A stretch of DNA of 46,006 bases, taken from contig NZ_JAEFCF010000041.1 of NCBI RefSeq assembly GCF_016405985.1, positions 1 to 46,006 of the forward strand, read 5' to 3'. The position numbers and the translations under genes were made by a program. Shown one piece after another: positions 1-7,712 of this stretch. The stretch comes from Paracoccus sp. IB05. GTDB taxonomy: Bacteria > Pseudomonadota > Alphaproteobacteria > Rhodobacterales > Rhodobacteraceae. The notes under the pieces are model-generated. The model was not told the DNA's origin. It did no database searches and saw nothing but the letters and a program-made list of their open reading frames with translations. How positions within the stretch are numbered: the first letter of the stretch is position 1; each line of letters starts with the position of its first letter.

Positions 1-52
1 TGAACGAGAGCAGATGATGAGACGTGAAGGCGTCTAAGAAACTCGGGGCTAT

Positions 53-480
53 TCAAAGGGTCTGGATCGTGCAGGTCAACAGGTTGCGCCAGCGGCTCGC
101 CAGGCCGGCGAGGAACAGGGTTTCCTCGTTCCCCGCCGAGCGGATGAAGTGCGGCTGCCGCCGGCCCTTCGCCCCGGTCCATTCATAGAAGCCGCCTACC
201 GGGATCAGGCAGCACCCGTGCCGCCAGACGCGGCGGAAGGCGGGCTTCTCCCGCGCCCCCTAGATCCAGCCGTTGAAGTTGGTTGCCTTCCAGTCCCTCG
301 CCTCCGGCCCGCCGAACCATGACGGGATCAGCCACCAGCGCGCGACCATGGCCTCAAGCGGTCACTTGCCGAGGACCAGGACCGGCTAAGTGGGCTTGAC
401 GTTGAACCGGATTGATCTTGAGCACAGCTCGTGTGCAGCCCCTCGGATCTCAGGTTCGGATCGACAACACGTCCGCACAT
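53..480 (-). pseudogene. Decayed SRAP (YedK/HMCES-like) peptidase pseudogene
   Basis: Read on the minus strand from the ATG at 480, the sequence starts MCGR, the hallmark start of SRAP proteins, whose Cys2 forms the crosslink to abasic sites in single-stranded DNA. After about 22 residues the frame shifts near 415-425. The next frame then carries FNVKPT, VARWWLIPSWF, DWKATNFNGWI, AFRRVWRHGCCLIP and GGFYEWTGAKGRRQPHFI, all typical of the family. That frame is cut by TAG (386-388), TGA (362-364) and TAG (260-262). The match stops at about 145 residues with a TGA at 53-55, against roughly 200 or more in intact members. The gene is therefore frameshifted, has three internal stops and lacks its C-terminus. 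No intact copy is visible in the window. Confidence 0.85.
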
Positions 481-667
481 CCTGACGCTCTCCGTTAGTC
501 CGCAGCCTCACCGACGCGGCATTCGCTCGCTCAAATTGGAGCCAAGACCGGAATCAATCCATTTCAAAGGGCTACTGGTAGTATCACGGAGAATGGATAG
601 ATTGTTGGATAGCACAACAAGCGAGATCGAAAATTTGTCAATAAAAACAATGAATTAGTGAATTGAT
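481..667. other. Non-coding stretch between SRAP pseudogene and tRNA-Gly
   Basis: This stretch is comparatively AT-rich towards its right side (about 590-667). I recognise no gene, repeat or attachment-site duplication in it. It lies downstream of the 3' end of the tRNA-Gly gene. Confidence 0.4.
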
Positions 668-741
668 TGGAGCGGGTGAAGGGAATCGAACCCTCGTATT
701 CAGCTTGGGAAGCTGCTGCTCTGCCATTGAGCTACACCCGC
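668..741 (-). tRNA. tRNA-Gly (anticodon CCC)
   Basis: On the minus strand this folds as a complete cloverleaf. The acceptor arms GCGGGTG and CACCCGC pair fully. The D arm is GCTC/GAGC, the anticodon loop is TTCCCAA giving anticodon CCC, and the T loop is TTCGATT on a GAGGG stem with one G-U pair. The discriminator base is U, followed by an encoded CCA (668-670). The length is 74 nt including CCA. The anticodon stem has one non-canonical outer pair (G27-A43). The gene lies 72 bp past the stop of the RACo-like gene on the same strand. Confidence 0.93.
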
Positions 742-813
742 ATAGCTGTTCAGCTAAGCGAGTGGCGAGGCAAGGTCAAGCGGGGCGCTGCGGCGGATTG
801 CGGTTTTCGGGGC

Positions 814-2850
814 TCAGCGCCGGCGTCGGCGGCCTTCTCCACCGCCGGATCCTCCGGTGTTGAAGGAGACGTCGGGAAGCGTGACCACTTTCGCGAGTTC
901 GGGAAAGAGATCGACCGCATTGGGGATTGCGCTTGCGTTGACGAAATGCTCCTGGAAGCGCGGCTCGATCGCGGTCTCGACTTTGTGAATCTCGTGCACG
1001 GTCGCCTCGATCTGATCGCGGGCCGCACGGTTCAGGAGCGCGATCCGTGCGCCGGTGCCGGCGGCATTGCCGGCCGAGGTGACGTGATCCAGCGGCACAT
1101 CCGGGATCATCCCCAGCACCATCGCGTGTTTCGGCGAGATATGCGCGCCAAACGCGCCGGCCAGCGTCACGCGGTCGACATGATCGATGCCCATCGCATC
1201 CATCAGAAGCTTTGCCCCGGCATAGAGTGCCGATTTTGCCAGTTGAATCGCGCGGATATCGCCCTGTGTTACAGTGATCCGGGGACCGCCCTCTGCGCTG
1301 CCATCATGGATCAGATAAGAGAAGGTACGGCCATGCGGCTCGGCGCGCGGCGTGCCGGTCTGGTCTGGGCCGCCGATCAATCCACTCGCATCGACGAGGC
1401 CCGCCATCCGCATCTCGGCCACGGCTTCGATGATGCCGGAGCCGCAGATGCCGGTGATGCCGGTTGTTGCGGTGGCTTCGGTGAAGCCCGGCTCATCCGA
1501 CCAGAGTTCGGATCCGATCACCCGGAAGCGCGGCTCTTTCGTGATCGGGTCGATGGTGAGGCGCTCGATCGCACCAGGGGCCGCGCGCTGGCCGGAGGAA
1601 ATCTGCGCCCCTTCAAAGGCGGGACCGGTGGGAGAGGAACAGGCCAGGACACGGCTTTCATTCCCGAGCAGGATCTCGGCATTGGTGCCAACATCAACAA
1701 TGAGCACCATGTCTTTGGATTTATTGGGCTCTTCGGAAAGTGCCACGGCTGCGGCATCGGCGCCGACATGGCCTGCGATACAGGGCAGGACATAGACCCG
1801 GGCATTGTGGTTCATCGCCGTCAGATCCAGCGCGCGCGCATCAAGCGAGAGCGAATCCGAGGTCGCCAGCGCGAAAGGCGCCTGGCCGAGTTCCACCGGA
1901 TCAATCCCGAGGAAGAGGTGATGCATCACCGGATTGAAAACAATCACCATTTCATAGATCTGCGAGGGCGAAATGCCGGCTTCCTCCGAGATCGACAGCA
2001 CCAGATTATTGATCGCCTCGCGCACGGCTTTGGTCATCTCGACATCGCCGCCGGGGTTCATCATCGCGTAGGAGACCCGGCTCATCAGGTCTTCGCCGAA
2101 GCGGATCTGCGGGTTCATCAGGCCAGAGGAGGCCAGCACCTTGCCGGTCGAAAGGTCGCAAAGATGCGCCGCGATGGTGGTGGAGCCGAGATCGACGGCG
2201 AGGCCGAATAGCGGCGCGTCAGAATAGCCGGGGAAGAGGTCGAGAATGCGATGCGCCTCGTCGTGATTGCCCTGATTCAGGATCGCGGTGACCTTCCATT
2301 CCCCCTTGCGCAGCACGGTCTGGAGTTTGCGCAGGATGGTAAGATCTGCCGTTACATCTTTGATATTCCACTGATCCTGCAAGGCCCGCTTCAGGCGTTC
2401 GAAATCGCCGGTCGGGATATGCATGTCGGGCTCTTCGACCTCGACATAGAAGCTGCGGGTGGCGGGATCCATCGCGATGTCGCGCTCTGTGGCGGATTTG
2501 CGGATCACCTGCTTATGGACCTGGCTCTCGGGCGGCACGTCGATGACGATATCGCCCATCACCTTGGCCTGGCAGCCAAGGCGGCGGCCCTCTTTCAGCC
2601 CGCGGATGCGGTTGTAGCGATCCTCGACCGCGTTCCATTCGGAAAGCGCGCCGGGTTCGACGGTGACGCCATGTTTCGGGAATTCGCCATAGCCCGGGGT
2701 GATCTGGCATTTCGAACAGATGCCGCGGCCGCCGCACACAGAATCGAGATCGACGCCGAGGCTGCGCGCGGCCTGGAGGACCGGGGTGCCATGGGCGAAA
2801 CGTCCGCGTTTGCCCGATGGGGTGAAAATGACGAGTGCGTCTTCTGACAT
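814..2850 (-). CDS. RACo/RamA-like corrinoid reductive activator (2Fe-2S ferredoxin + ASKHA/DUF4445 domain)
   Basis: The predicted protein has 678 residues. The N-terminus is a ferredoxin-like domain with the [2Fe-2S] cysteine pattern CGGRGICSKC (Cys39, Cys45, Cys48) and a fourth Cys93 in RRLGCQAKV. A linker follows. The rest is an ASKHA-fold ATPase with phosphate-binding signatures near DLGSTTIAAH and DVGTNAEILLG. Family members use ATP hydrolysis to drive low-potential reduction of inactive Co(II) corrinoid proteins, so that corrinoid methyltransferases recover from oxidation. In related bacteria the gene usually sits beside a corrinoid protein and a methyltransferase. None is visible here, so the partner must lie elsewhere. 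The ATG at 2850 has GAGG eight bases upstream. The C-terminus ends in an unusual run of glycines and arginines. Confidence 0.88.
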   Translation of the reverse strand: MSEDALVIFTPSGKRGRFAHGTPVLQAARSLGVDLDSVCGGRGICSKCQITPGYGEFPKHGVTVEPGALSEWNAVEDRYNRIRGLKEGRRLGCQAKVMGDIVIDVPPESQVHKQVIRKSATERDIAMDPATRSFYVEVEEPDMHIPTGDFERLKRALQDQWNIKDVTADLTILRKLQTVLRKGEWKVTAILNQGNHDEAHRILDLFPGYSDAPLFGLAVDLGSTTIAAHLCDLSTGKVLASSGLMNPQIRFGEDLMSRVSYAMMNPGGDVEMTKAVREAINNLVLSISEEAGISPSQIYEMVIVFNPVMHHLFLGIDPVELGQAPFALATSDSLSLDARALDLTAMNHNARVYVLPCIAGHVGADAAAVALSEEPNKSKDMVLIVDVGTNAEILLGNESRVLACSSPTGPAFEGAQISSGQRAAPGAIERLTIDPITKEPRFRVIGSELWSDEPGFTEATATTGITGICGSGIIEAVAEMRMAGLVDASGLIGGPDQTGTPRAEPHGRTFSYLIHDGSAEGGPRITVTQGDIRAIQLAKSALYAGAKLLMDAMGIDHVDRVTLAGAFGAHISPKHAMVLGMIPDVPLDHVTSAGNAAGTGARIALLNRAARDQIEATVHEIHKVETAIEPRFQEHFVNASAIPNAVDLFPELAKVVTLPDVSFNTGGSGGGEGRRRRR

Positions 2851-2989
2851 GGGTTTGGCCTCTGGTCCTCTCGCGCAACCCTGGTTCTAGCGGGAATGGG
2901 CGGCGGGGCAAGGGCGGGAAGCGTCAGGTTGCGCCCTGTTCGCGGCGTGATCGCGACAGGAACGGTGCCGCGTGGCTGCAACGGCGCAG

Positions 2990-3042
2990 TCGGGGGCCAG
3001 CCCCCGAACCCCCGGAGTATTTTTATCAGGAGGAAAAGGAGG
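2990..3042 (+). repeat. Dispersed intergenic element, copy A
   Basis: A perfect 8-bp stem (TCGGGGGC, loop CA, GCCCCCGA; 2990-3007) is followed by a C-run and the core GGAGTATTTTTATCAGGAGG. The same arrangement recurs at four other places in the window. Here it stands just upstream of the uup gene. Confidence 0.6.
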
Positions 3043-3052
3043 AGTTGACGGC

Positions 3053-3070
3053 ATGCAAGGCTGCGCATAG
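3053..3070 (+). CDS. Possible 5-codon mini-ORF upstream of uup
   Basis: ATG CAA GGC TGC GCA TAG (MQGCA) lies ten bases before the uup start. It is preceded by a strong purine-rich Shine-Dalgarno tract (AAAAGGAGGAG). Short leader ORFs regulate some ABC-F genes, but Uup is not known for this. It may simply be chance. Confidence 0.15.
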   Translation: MQGCA

Positions 3071-3079
3071 CGGAGGCGC

Positions 3080-4900
3080 ATGGCACGCGCACCTCTTCTT
3101 CAGCTTTCGGGGATTTCGCTGACTTTCGGCGGCAATCCGGTATTCGATGATCTTTCGCTGACCGTTCAGCCGGGTGACCGGGTGGCGCTGGTCGGGCGCA
3201 ATGGCACCGGAAAATCCACACTTATGAAAGTGATGGCCGGCCTTGTTGAGGCGGATAAGGGCCAGGTCGTGGTGCCTGCAGGCGTCACGGTCGGCTATAT
3301 GGAGCAGGATCCGGATCTGTCCGGCTTTGCGACTCTGGGTGAATTCGCGGCCTCGAAATTGCCCGAGGATGAGGCATGGCGGCTCTCGACCGTGGCGGAT
3401 GGGTTGAAATTCGACCCGGATGTGCCGGTGGCGACGGCGTCGGGCGGCGAGAAACGCCGGGCGGCTCTGGCGAAACTGCTCGCCGAGGCGCCGGAACTTA
3501 TGCTCCTCGATGAGCCGACCAACCATCTGGACATTCAGGCCATTGAATGGCTGGAAAATGAGCTGCGCGACACGCGGGCGGCTTTCGTGCTGATCAGCCA
3601 TGACCGCGCGTTTCTGAAGACCCTGACGCGCGCCACTTTGTGGATAGATCGCGGCGAGGTGCGGCGGCGCGAATCCGGGTTCGACGGTTTCGAGGACTGG
3701 CGCGAGACGATCTGGGCCGAAGAAGACGAGGCGCGTCACAAGCTGGATCGCAAGATCAAGGCCGAGGCGAAATGGGCGGTCGAGGGCATTTCTGCCCGCC
3801 GCAAGCGCAACCAGGGCCGGGTCCGGGCGCTCGCGGCTCTGCGCGAGGAGCGGTCCTCGCAGATCCGCCGCCAGGGCACGGCGGCGATGGCGCTGGAAAG
3901 CGGGCCGGTCTCGGGCAAACGGGTGATCGAGGCGGTCGGGCTGACCAAGGGCTTTGGCGATAAGACGATTGTCAGGGATTTTGACCTGCGGGTGCAGCGC
4001 GGTGACCGTGTGGCTTTTGTCGGCCCGAACGGGGTTGGCAAGACCACGCTGCTGAAACTGCTGACCGGCGAGATTGCCCCCGATGCCGGGACGGTCACGC
4101 TTGGGACCAGCCTTGAGATCGCGGTTTTCGACCAGACGCGTTCGCGCCTCGATCCCGAGGCGAGCCTTTGGGAAAACCTGACCGGGGATCCGCTGATGGC
4201 GGTTTCGGGGGCGTCGGATCAGGTCATGGTGCGGGGGGTGCCGAAACATGTGGTCGGCTATCTGAAGGATTTTCTCTTTGATGAGGGGCAGGCGCGGGCG
4301 CCGGTGCGCTCGTTGTCGGGGGGCGAAAAGGCGCGGCTTTTGTTGGCTAAAATCATGGCCTTGCCGTCAAATCTTCTGATCCTGGACGAGCCGACCAATG
4401 ACCTTGATGTCGAAACGCTCGATTTGTTGCAGGATATCCTCGGCGAATTTGACGGAACGGTGCTGCTGGTCAGCCATGACCGTGATTTCATTGACCGGGT
4501 GGCGACCGCGACCGTGGCGATGGAGGGGGATGGCCAGGTGACGGCCTATCCCGGCGGCTGGTCGGATTATGTGCGCCAAAGGCCTGACCGGCAGGCGCAA
4601 ATGATCGCAGCCCCAAAGGCCACGCCAAAAGCTGTCGAGAAAGAAACCGCAGTCACATCAAACGGTTCTGCTCTGTCTTTCACAGAAAAAAAGCGGCTCG
4701 CGGACCTGCCGTCGCAGATGGAAAAGCTGGAGGCAGAGATCAACCGTCTCAGTGACCTTCTTGCCCAGGCCGATCTGTTCGAGCGTGAGCCGGTCAAATT
4801 CCGCAAGGCCAGTGAGATGCTGGCCGAACGTGAGGCCGCTCTGGCTGCGGCGGAAGCAGAATGGCTCGGCCTCGCGGAACGGGCCGAAGGCCAGGGCTGA
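3080..4900 (+). CDS. uup: ABC-F family ATPase, Uup type
   Basis: The 606-residue protein has two ABC cassettes and no membrane segments. The first has Walker A GRNGTGKST, signature SGGEKRR, Walker B LMLLDEPTNHLD and a switch His in SHDR. An arginine/lysine-rich linker follows. The second has GPNGVGKTT, LSGGEKAR and LLILDEPTNDLD. The last ~80 residues form a charged coiled coil (SQMEKLEAEINRLSDLL), the DNA/ribosome-binding extension characteristic of Uup. ABC-F proteins act on the ribosomal E site, and Uup has also been linked to precise excision and ribosome assembly. The ATG at 3080 has GGAGG at a good distance. It is divergent from the RACo-like gene. Confidence 0.92.
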   Translation: MARAPLLQLSGISLTFGGNPVFDDLSLTVQPGDRVALVGRNGTGKSTLMKVMAGLVEADKGQVVVPAGVTVGYMEQDPDLSGFATLGEFAASKLPEDEAWRLSTVADGLKFDPDVPVATASGGEKRRAALAKLLAEAPELMLLDEPTNHLDIQAIEWLENELRDTRAAFVLISHDRAFLKTLTRATLWIDRGEVRRRESGFDGFEDWRETIWAEEDEARHKLDRKIKAEAKWAVEGISARRKRNQGRVRALAALREERSSQIRRQGTAAMALESGPVSGKRVIEAVGLTKGFGDKTIVRDFDLRVQRGDRVAFVGPNGVGKTTLLKLLTGEIAPDAGTVTLGTSLEIAVFDQTRSRLDPEASLWENLTGDPLMAVSGASDQVMVRGVPKHVVGYLKDFLFDEGQARAPVRSLSGGEKARLLLAKIMALPSNLLILDEPTNDLDVETLDLLQDILGEFDGTVLLVSHDRDFIDRVATATVAMEGDGQVTAYPGGWSDYVRQRPDRQAQMIAAPKATPKAVEKETAVTSNGSALSFTEKKRLADLPSQMEKLEAEINRLSDLLAQADLFEREPVKFRKASEMLAEREAALAAAEAEWLGLAERAEGQG

Positions 4901-4924
4901 GCGCACTCCAACCTGCTCTGACTG

Positions 4925-4954
4925 GCATTCCGCCCGGCGATACGGGCGGAATGC
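4925..4954 (+). terminator. Stem-loop downstream of uup
   Basis: A perfect 11-bp inverted repeat (GCATTCCGCCC / GGGCGGAATGC) has an 8-base loop and lies 24 bases after the uup stop. Only a weak T tract follows (GTTTTC), so termination may be inefficient. The rest of 4901-5243 shows no gene I can support. It presumably holds the promoter of the following outer-membrane protein gene. Confidence 0.5.
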
Positions 4955-5243
4955 AGCCGGTTTTCGATTTGGCCCAAGCAGCTTTTGGCCAGAGGTAAAC
5001 CGATCTGTTCACAATTGATCGCGCAGTGCTCACGCCATGGTGAGGTCGGGTTGCGCAGGCGCTCAAAGGCTCCGATGTCTGTCGCAGCACATCCCCGGCG
5101 GAGGCGGCGTCCTGAAAACCGGATGCCGTCTGGCAAGTGACGAGGGAAGGGCCCTCCTGTTCCTCATGGATCAGCGCGGCGCCTTTCTCTGAAGGCACTG
5201 TCCGGAGCCCGATCGGGGGGATGCGGAACAAAGGAGTTAACGA

Positions 5244-5852
5244 ATGAAACGTATCGCAGCGATCCTCGCTTTCAGTGCAGTGGCAGCCCCTGCTTTTGCC
5301 GGCGGCCCGGCCGTCGTGGTGGATGAGCCAGTGGTGATCGCCCCGGCCCCGGTCGTGGTCTCGGCCCCGCAGGGCAACTGGGCTGGCTTTTACGGTGGTG
5401 CCAGCCTTGGCTATGGCAATTTCGATGGCGAAACCGCCGGCGTGAAAGTGCTGGATGGCGATGGCGCAATCGGCGGCGTGCAGCTCGGCTACCGCTGGGA
5501 CCTCGGCAATACCGTGATCGGTGTTGAAGGGGCTTTCGCAGGCTCGAACATCAAGGATGATGCGGTCGACGCCAAGCTGAAGAACAAAACCGACCTCAAG
5601 CTGCAGCTCGGCTATGATCTCGGCCAGTCGCTGATCTATGCGACCGCCGGTGCGTCCTGGGCCAAGGCCAGCATCGCTGGCACCGATTATTCGGACAATG
5701 GCTGGGTCGCCGGTCTCGGCTATGACTATGACCTCGGCAATAACTGGATCGTGGGTGCCGAATACCTCTACAACAAATACGACAATTTCGACAATTCAAA
5801 CGTCGATCTTGACGGCAGCACTTTCGCGATCCGGGCGAACTACCGCTTCTGA
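5244..5852 (+). CDS. Outer-membrane beta-barrel protein (Omp25/opacity-type)
   Basis: The 202-residue protein has a clear Sec signal peptide (MKRIAAILAFSAVAAPAFA, cleavage after AFA). A short proline/valine-rich linker precedes GNWAGFYGGASLGYG, the usual opening strand of small alphaproteobacterial barrels. Alternating hydrophobic/aromatic strands follow, and the protein ends in the BAM recognition signature ANYRF with a C-terminal Phe. It is probably an eight-stranded barrel. The function is not defined by sequence and is likely structural. The start has AAGGAG seven bases upstream. A strong terminator follows directly, so the gene is monocistronic. Confidence 0.88.
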   Translation: MKRIAAILAFSAVAAPAFAGGPAVVVDEPVVIAPAPVVVSAPQGNWAGFYGGASLGYGNFDGETAGVKVLDGDGAIGGVQLGYRWDLGNTVIGVEGAFAGSNIKDDAVDAKLKNKTDLKLQLGYDLGQSLIYATAGASWAKASIAGTDYSDNGWVAGLGYDYDLGNNWIVGAEYLYNKYDNFDNSNVDLDGSTFAIRANYRF

Positions 5853-5880
5853 TCCGGGGCACTGACCCAACTGCAATCCG

Positions 5881-5912
5881 GGCGCCGCCAGCCATTGGCG
5901 GCGCCTTTTTTT
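5881..5912 (+). terminator. Intrinsic terminator of the outer-membrane protein gene
   Basis: A perfect 10-bp stem GGCGCCGCCA/TGGCGGCGCC with a 5-base loop is followed directly by seven T residues (5906-5912). Confidence 0.93.
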
Positions 5913-6035
5913 GTCCGGCGCCGTGGCTCAGGGCACAGGAAAGGTCTTGGCCTCGCCGCGCAGCCATGGCACAGAGCAACACGACGACAGAAAGTGAAAC
6001 GGGGCGCAGGACCCCAAAGTGAAGGGGCCGGTCGA

Positions 6036-6080
6036 ATGACAAGATTGCGCATGACCTTCATCTGCTGCATTACCCGCTGA
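6036..6080 (+). CDS. Candidate Cys-Cys leader peptide upstream of cysS
   Basis: This 14-codon ORF (MTRLRMTFICCITR) lies 89 bases before the cysteinyl-tRNA synthetase start and carries two consecutive Cys codons (TGC TGC) at positions 10-11. A GAAGGGG tract lies about nine bases upstream. Downstream there are mutually exclusive GC-rich pairings: CGCGCGGG around 6090 with CCCGCGCG around 6131, or the local hairpin CCCCGCGCGGGG at 6131-6142. This is the expected layout for ribosome-mediated attenuation by cysteine supply, but there is no clear T-run, so translational control would be more likely. It is an inference from sequence layout only. Confidence 0.35.
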   Translation: MTRLRMTFICCITR

Positions 6081-6169
6081 TCCAGGATCGCGCGGGCGGC
6101 TTCGTCTTATCCCAGACAGAACCGGTAAGCCCCGCGCGGGGGAGAAGCATCGCGCGAGGAGCATAACGG

Positions 6170-7633
6170 GTGACCATCCGGCTGACCAATACGAAGACGC
6201 GTCGCAAGGAAGTGTTTGAGCCGATCAACAGGGATCGGGTGCAGATCTATGTCTGTGGCCCGACCGTCTATGACCGCGCCCATATCGGCAATGCCCGCCC
6301 GGTGGTGGTTTTTGACACGCTCTTCCGGTTGATGCGGCATGTTTATGGTGCAGATTCGGTGGTTTACGCGCGAAACTTCACGGATGTTGACGACAAGATC
6401 AACGCCCGCGCCGCCGAGACCGGCCGCCCGATCCGCGACATCACCGATGAAACCATCCGCTGGTATCACGAGGATATGGATGCGCTCGGCGCGCTGCGCC
6501 CGACGCATGAGCCGCGCGCGACCGAATATATCGGCGCGATGATCACGATGATCGAGGGGCTGATCGAAAGCGGCCATGCCTATGCGGCCGCAGGTCATGT
6601 GCTGTTCCGGGTGCGCAGCTATCAGGATTACGGCGCGCTGTCGGGGCGTTCGGTCGATGATATGATCGCGGGCGCCCGGGTCGAGGTCGCGCCCTATAAG
6701 GAAGACCCGATGGATTTCGTGCTCTGGAAGCCTTCGGACGAAGGCGTTCCGGGCTGGGACAGCCCCTGGGGGTACGGGCGGCCCGGCTGGCATATCGAAT
6801 GCTCGGCCATGTCCTATGAATTGCTCGGCGAGAGCTTCGACATTCATGGCGGCGGGCTTGATCTGCAATTCCCGCATCATGAGAATGAGATCGCGCAAAG
6901 CTGCTGCGCCCATCCGCATGGGTCTTTCGCACGGGTCTGGATGCATAATGAGATGCTCCAGGTCGAAGGGAAGAAAATGTCCAAATCTCTGGGCAATTTT
7001 TTCACTGTGCGCGATCTGCTGGAGCAGGGCTATCCGGGCGAGGTGATCCGGATGGTCTATCTGGGCACCCATTACGGCAAGCCGATGGACTGGACGCATG
7101 AGAAGGCGGTTCAGGCCGAGGGGACATTGCGCAAGATTGCCCTGTTCCTCAATGAGGACATGTTGACGAAGCCGATGGTTGACTGGAGGTATGCGAGGCC
7201 AACCGATGACGTCGTTGAAGCCCTTTCAAACGATCTGAACACCTCCCTGGCCCTGACTTATATTCACAAATACCTAAAAGAGCGCAACGAGTTGGCTCTT
7301 GTTGGGTCGCTGACGCTTTTGGGCCTGAACCCAGAGATTATCCGCGAGAAGTTTTTGTCTTTTTCTTTTGGCATTGCAGACAATGGTTTCGCCAAAAAAA
7401 CAAGCCTGAGCTCTTGGGGCAGCTCGGAAGTCAATCTCCAACGGATAGAGGAGTTGGGCATCCGCCTTGACACACTTCGCCTAAGCGCGATGGAAACTAA
7501 GGATTTTTCTAAGGTGGACGCGATGAAGACCGCGCTGCTGGCGGCAGGCGTTGAGGTGCGGATGTCGAAAGCGGGGGTCGAGCTGATGCCGGGCCCTGGT
7601 TTCGATGCAAGCAAGCTGGAGGCGCTGGACTGA
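6170..7633 (+). CDS. cysS: Cysteinyl-tRNA synthetase
   Basis: The 487-residue class I synthetase charges tRNA-Cys. Zinc ligands match the E. coli pattern: Cys29 (YVCGPT), Cys211 (HIECSAM), His236 and Glu240 (FPHHENE). The HIGN motif is at 38-41 and the KMSKS loop at 269-273 ([10 protein letters not shown]). The start is a GTG at 6170 with GAGGAG eight bases upstream. The C-terminal anticodon-binding part is odd. From about 7150 to 7530 GC drops to about 47% (7261-7440, counted by hand), and the last ~35 residues ([17 protein letters not shown] onward) return to normal composition. This suggests a recombined internal segment. cimA follows 79 bases later. Confidence 0.95.
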   Translation: MTIRLTNTKTRRKEVFEPINRDRVQIYVCGPTVYDRAHIGNARPVVVFDTLFRLMRHVYGADSVVYARNFTDVDDKINARAAETGRPIRDITDETIRWYHEDMDALGALRPTHEPRATEYIGAMITMIEGLIESGHAYAAAGHVLFRVRSYQDYGALSGRSVDDMIAGARVEVAPYKEDPMDFVLWKPSDEGVPGWDSPWGYGRPGWHIECSAMSYELLGESFDIHGGGLDLQFPHHENEIAQSCCAHPHGSFARVWMHNEMLQVEGKKMSKSLGNFFTVRDLLEQGYPGEVIRMVYLGTHYGKPMDWTHEKAVQAEGTLRKIALFLNEDMLTKPMVDWRYARPTDDVVEALSNDLNTSLALTYIHKYLKERNELALVGSLTLLGLNPEIIREKFLSFSFGIADNGFAKKTSLSSWGSSEVNLQRIEELGIRLDTLRLSAMETKDFSKVDAMKTALLAAGVEVRMSKAGVELMPGPGFDASKLEALD

Positions 7634-7662
7634 TGGCACTGGCAGGCGATGGAGGGCTGTCT

Positions 7663-7702
7663 GCCCCCCACACCCCCCGAGAGTATTTTCGTCAGGAGGA
7701 AG
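7663..7702 (+). repeat. Dispersed intergenic element, copy B
   Basis: A C-run is followed by GAGAGTATTTTCGTCAGGAGG. The core is the same as in copies A, D and E. It lies between cysS and cimA, and its purine tract may serve as part of the cimA ribosome binding site. Confidence 0.55.
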
Positions 7703-7712
7703 GGAGCCTGCG

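Noticed and set aside
668-741. tRNA-Gly as an integration site for a mobile element
   Set aside because: I found no duplicated tRNA 3' end, integrase or phage gene to its left within the window.
5913-6169. T-box riboswitch upstream of cysS
   Set aside because: The T-box consensus sequence and long specifier stem are absent, and the class is not expected in Alphaproteobacteria. A leader peptide fits better.
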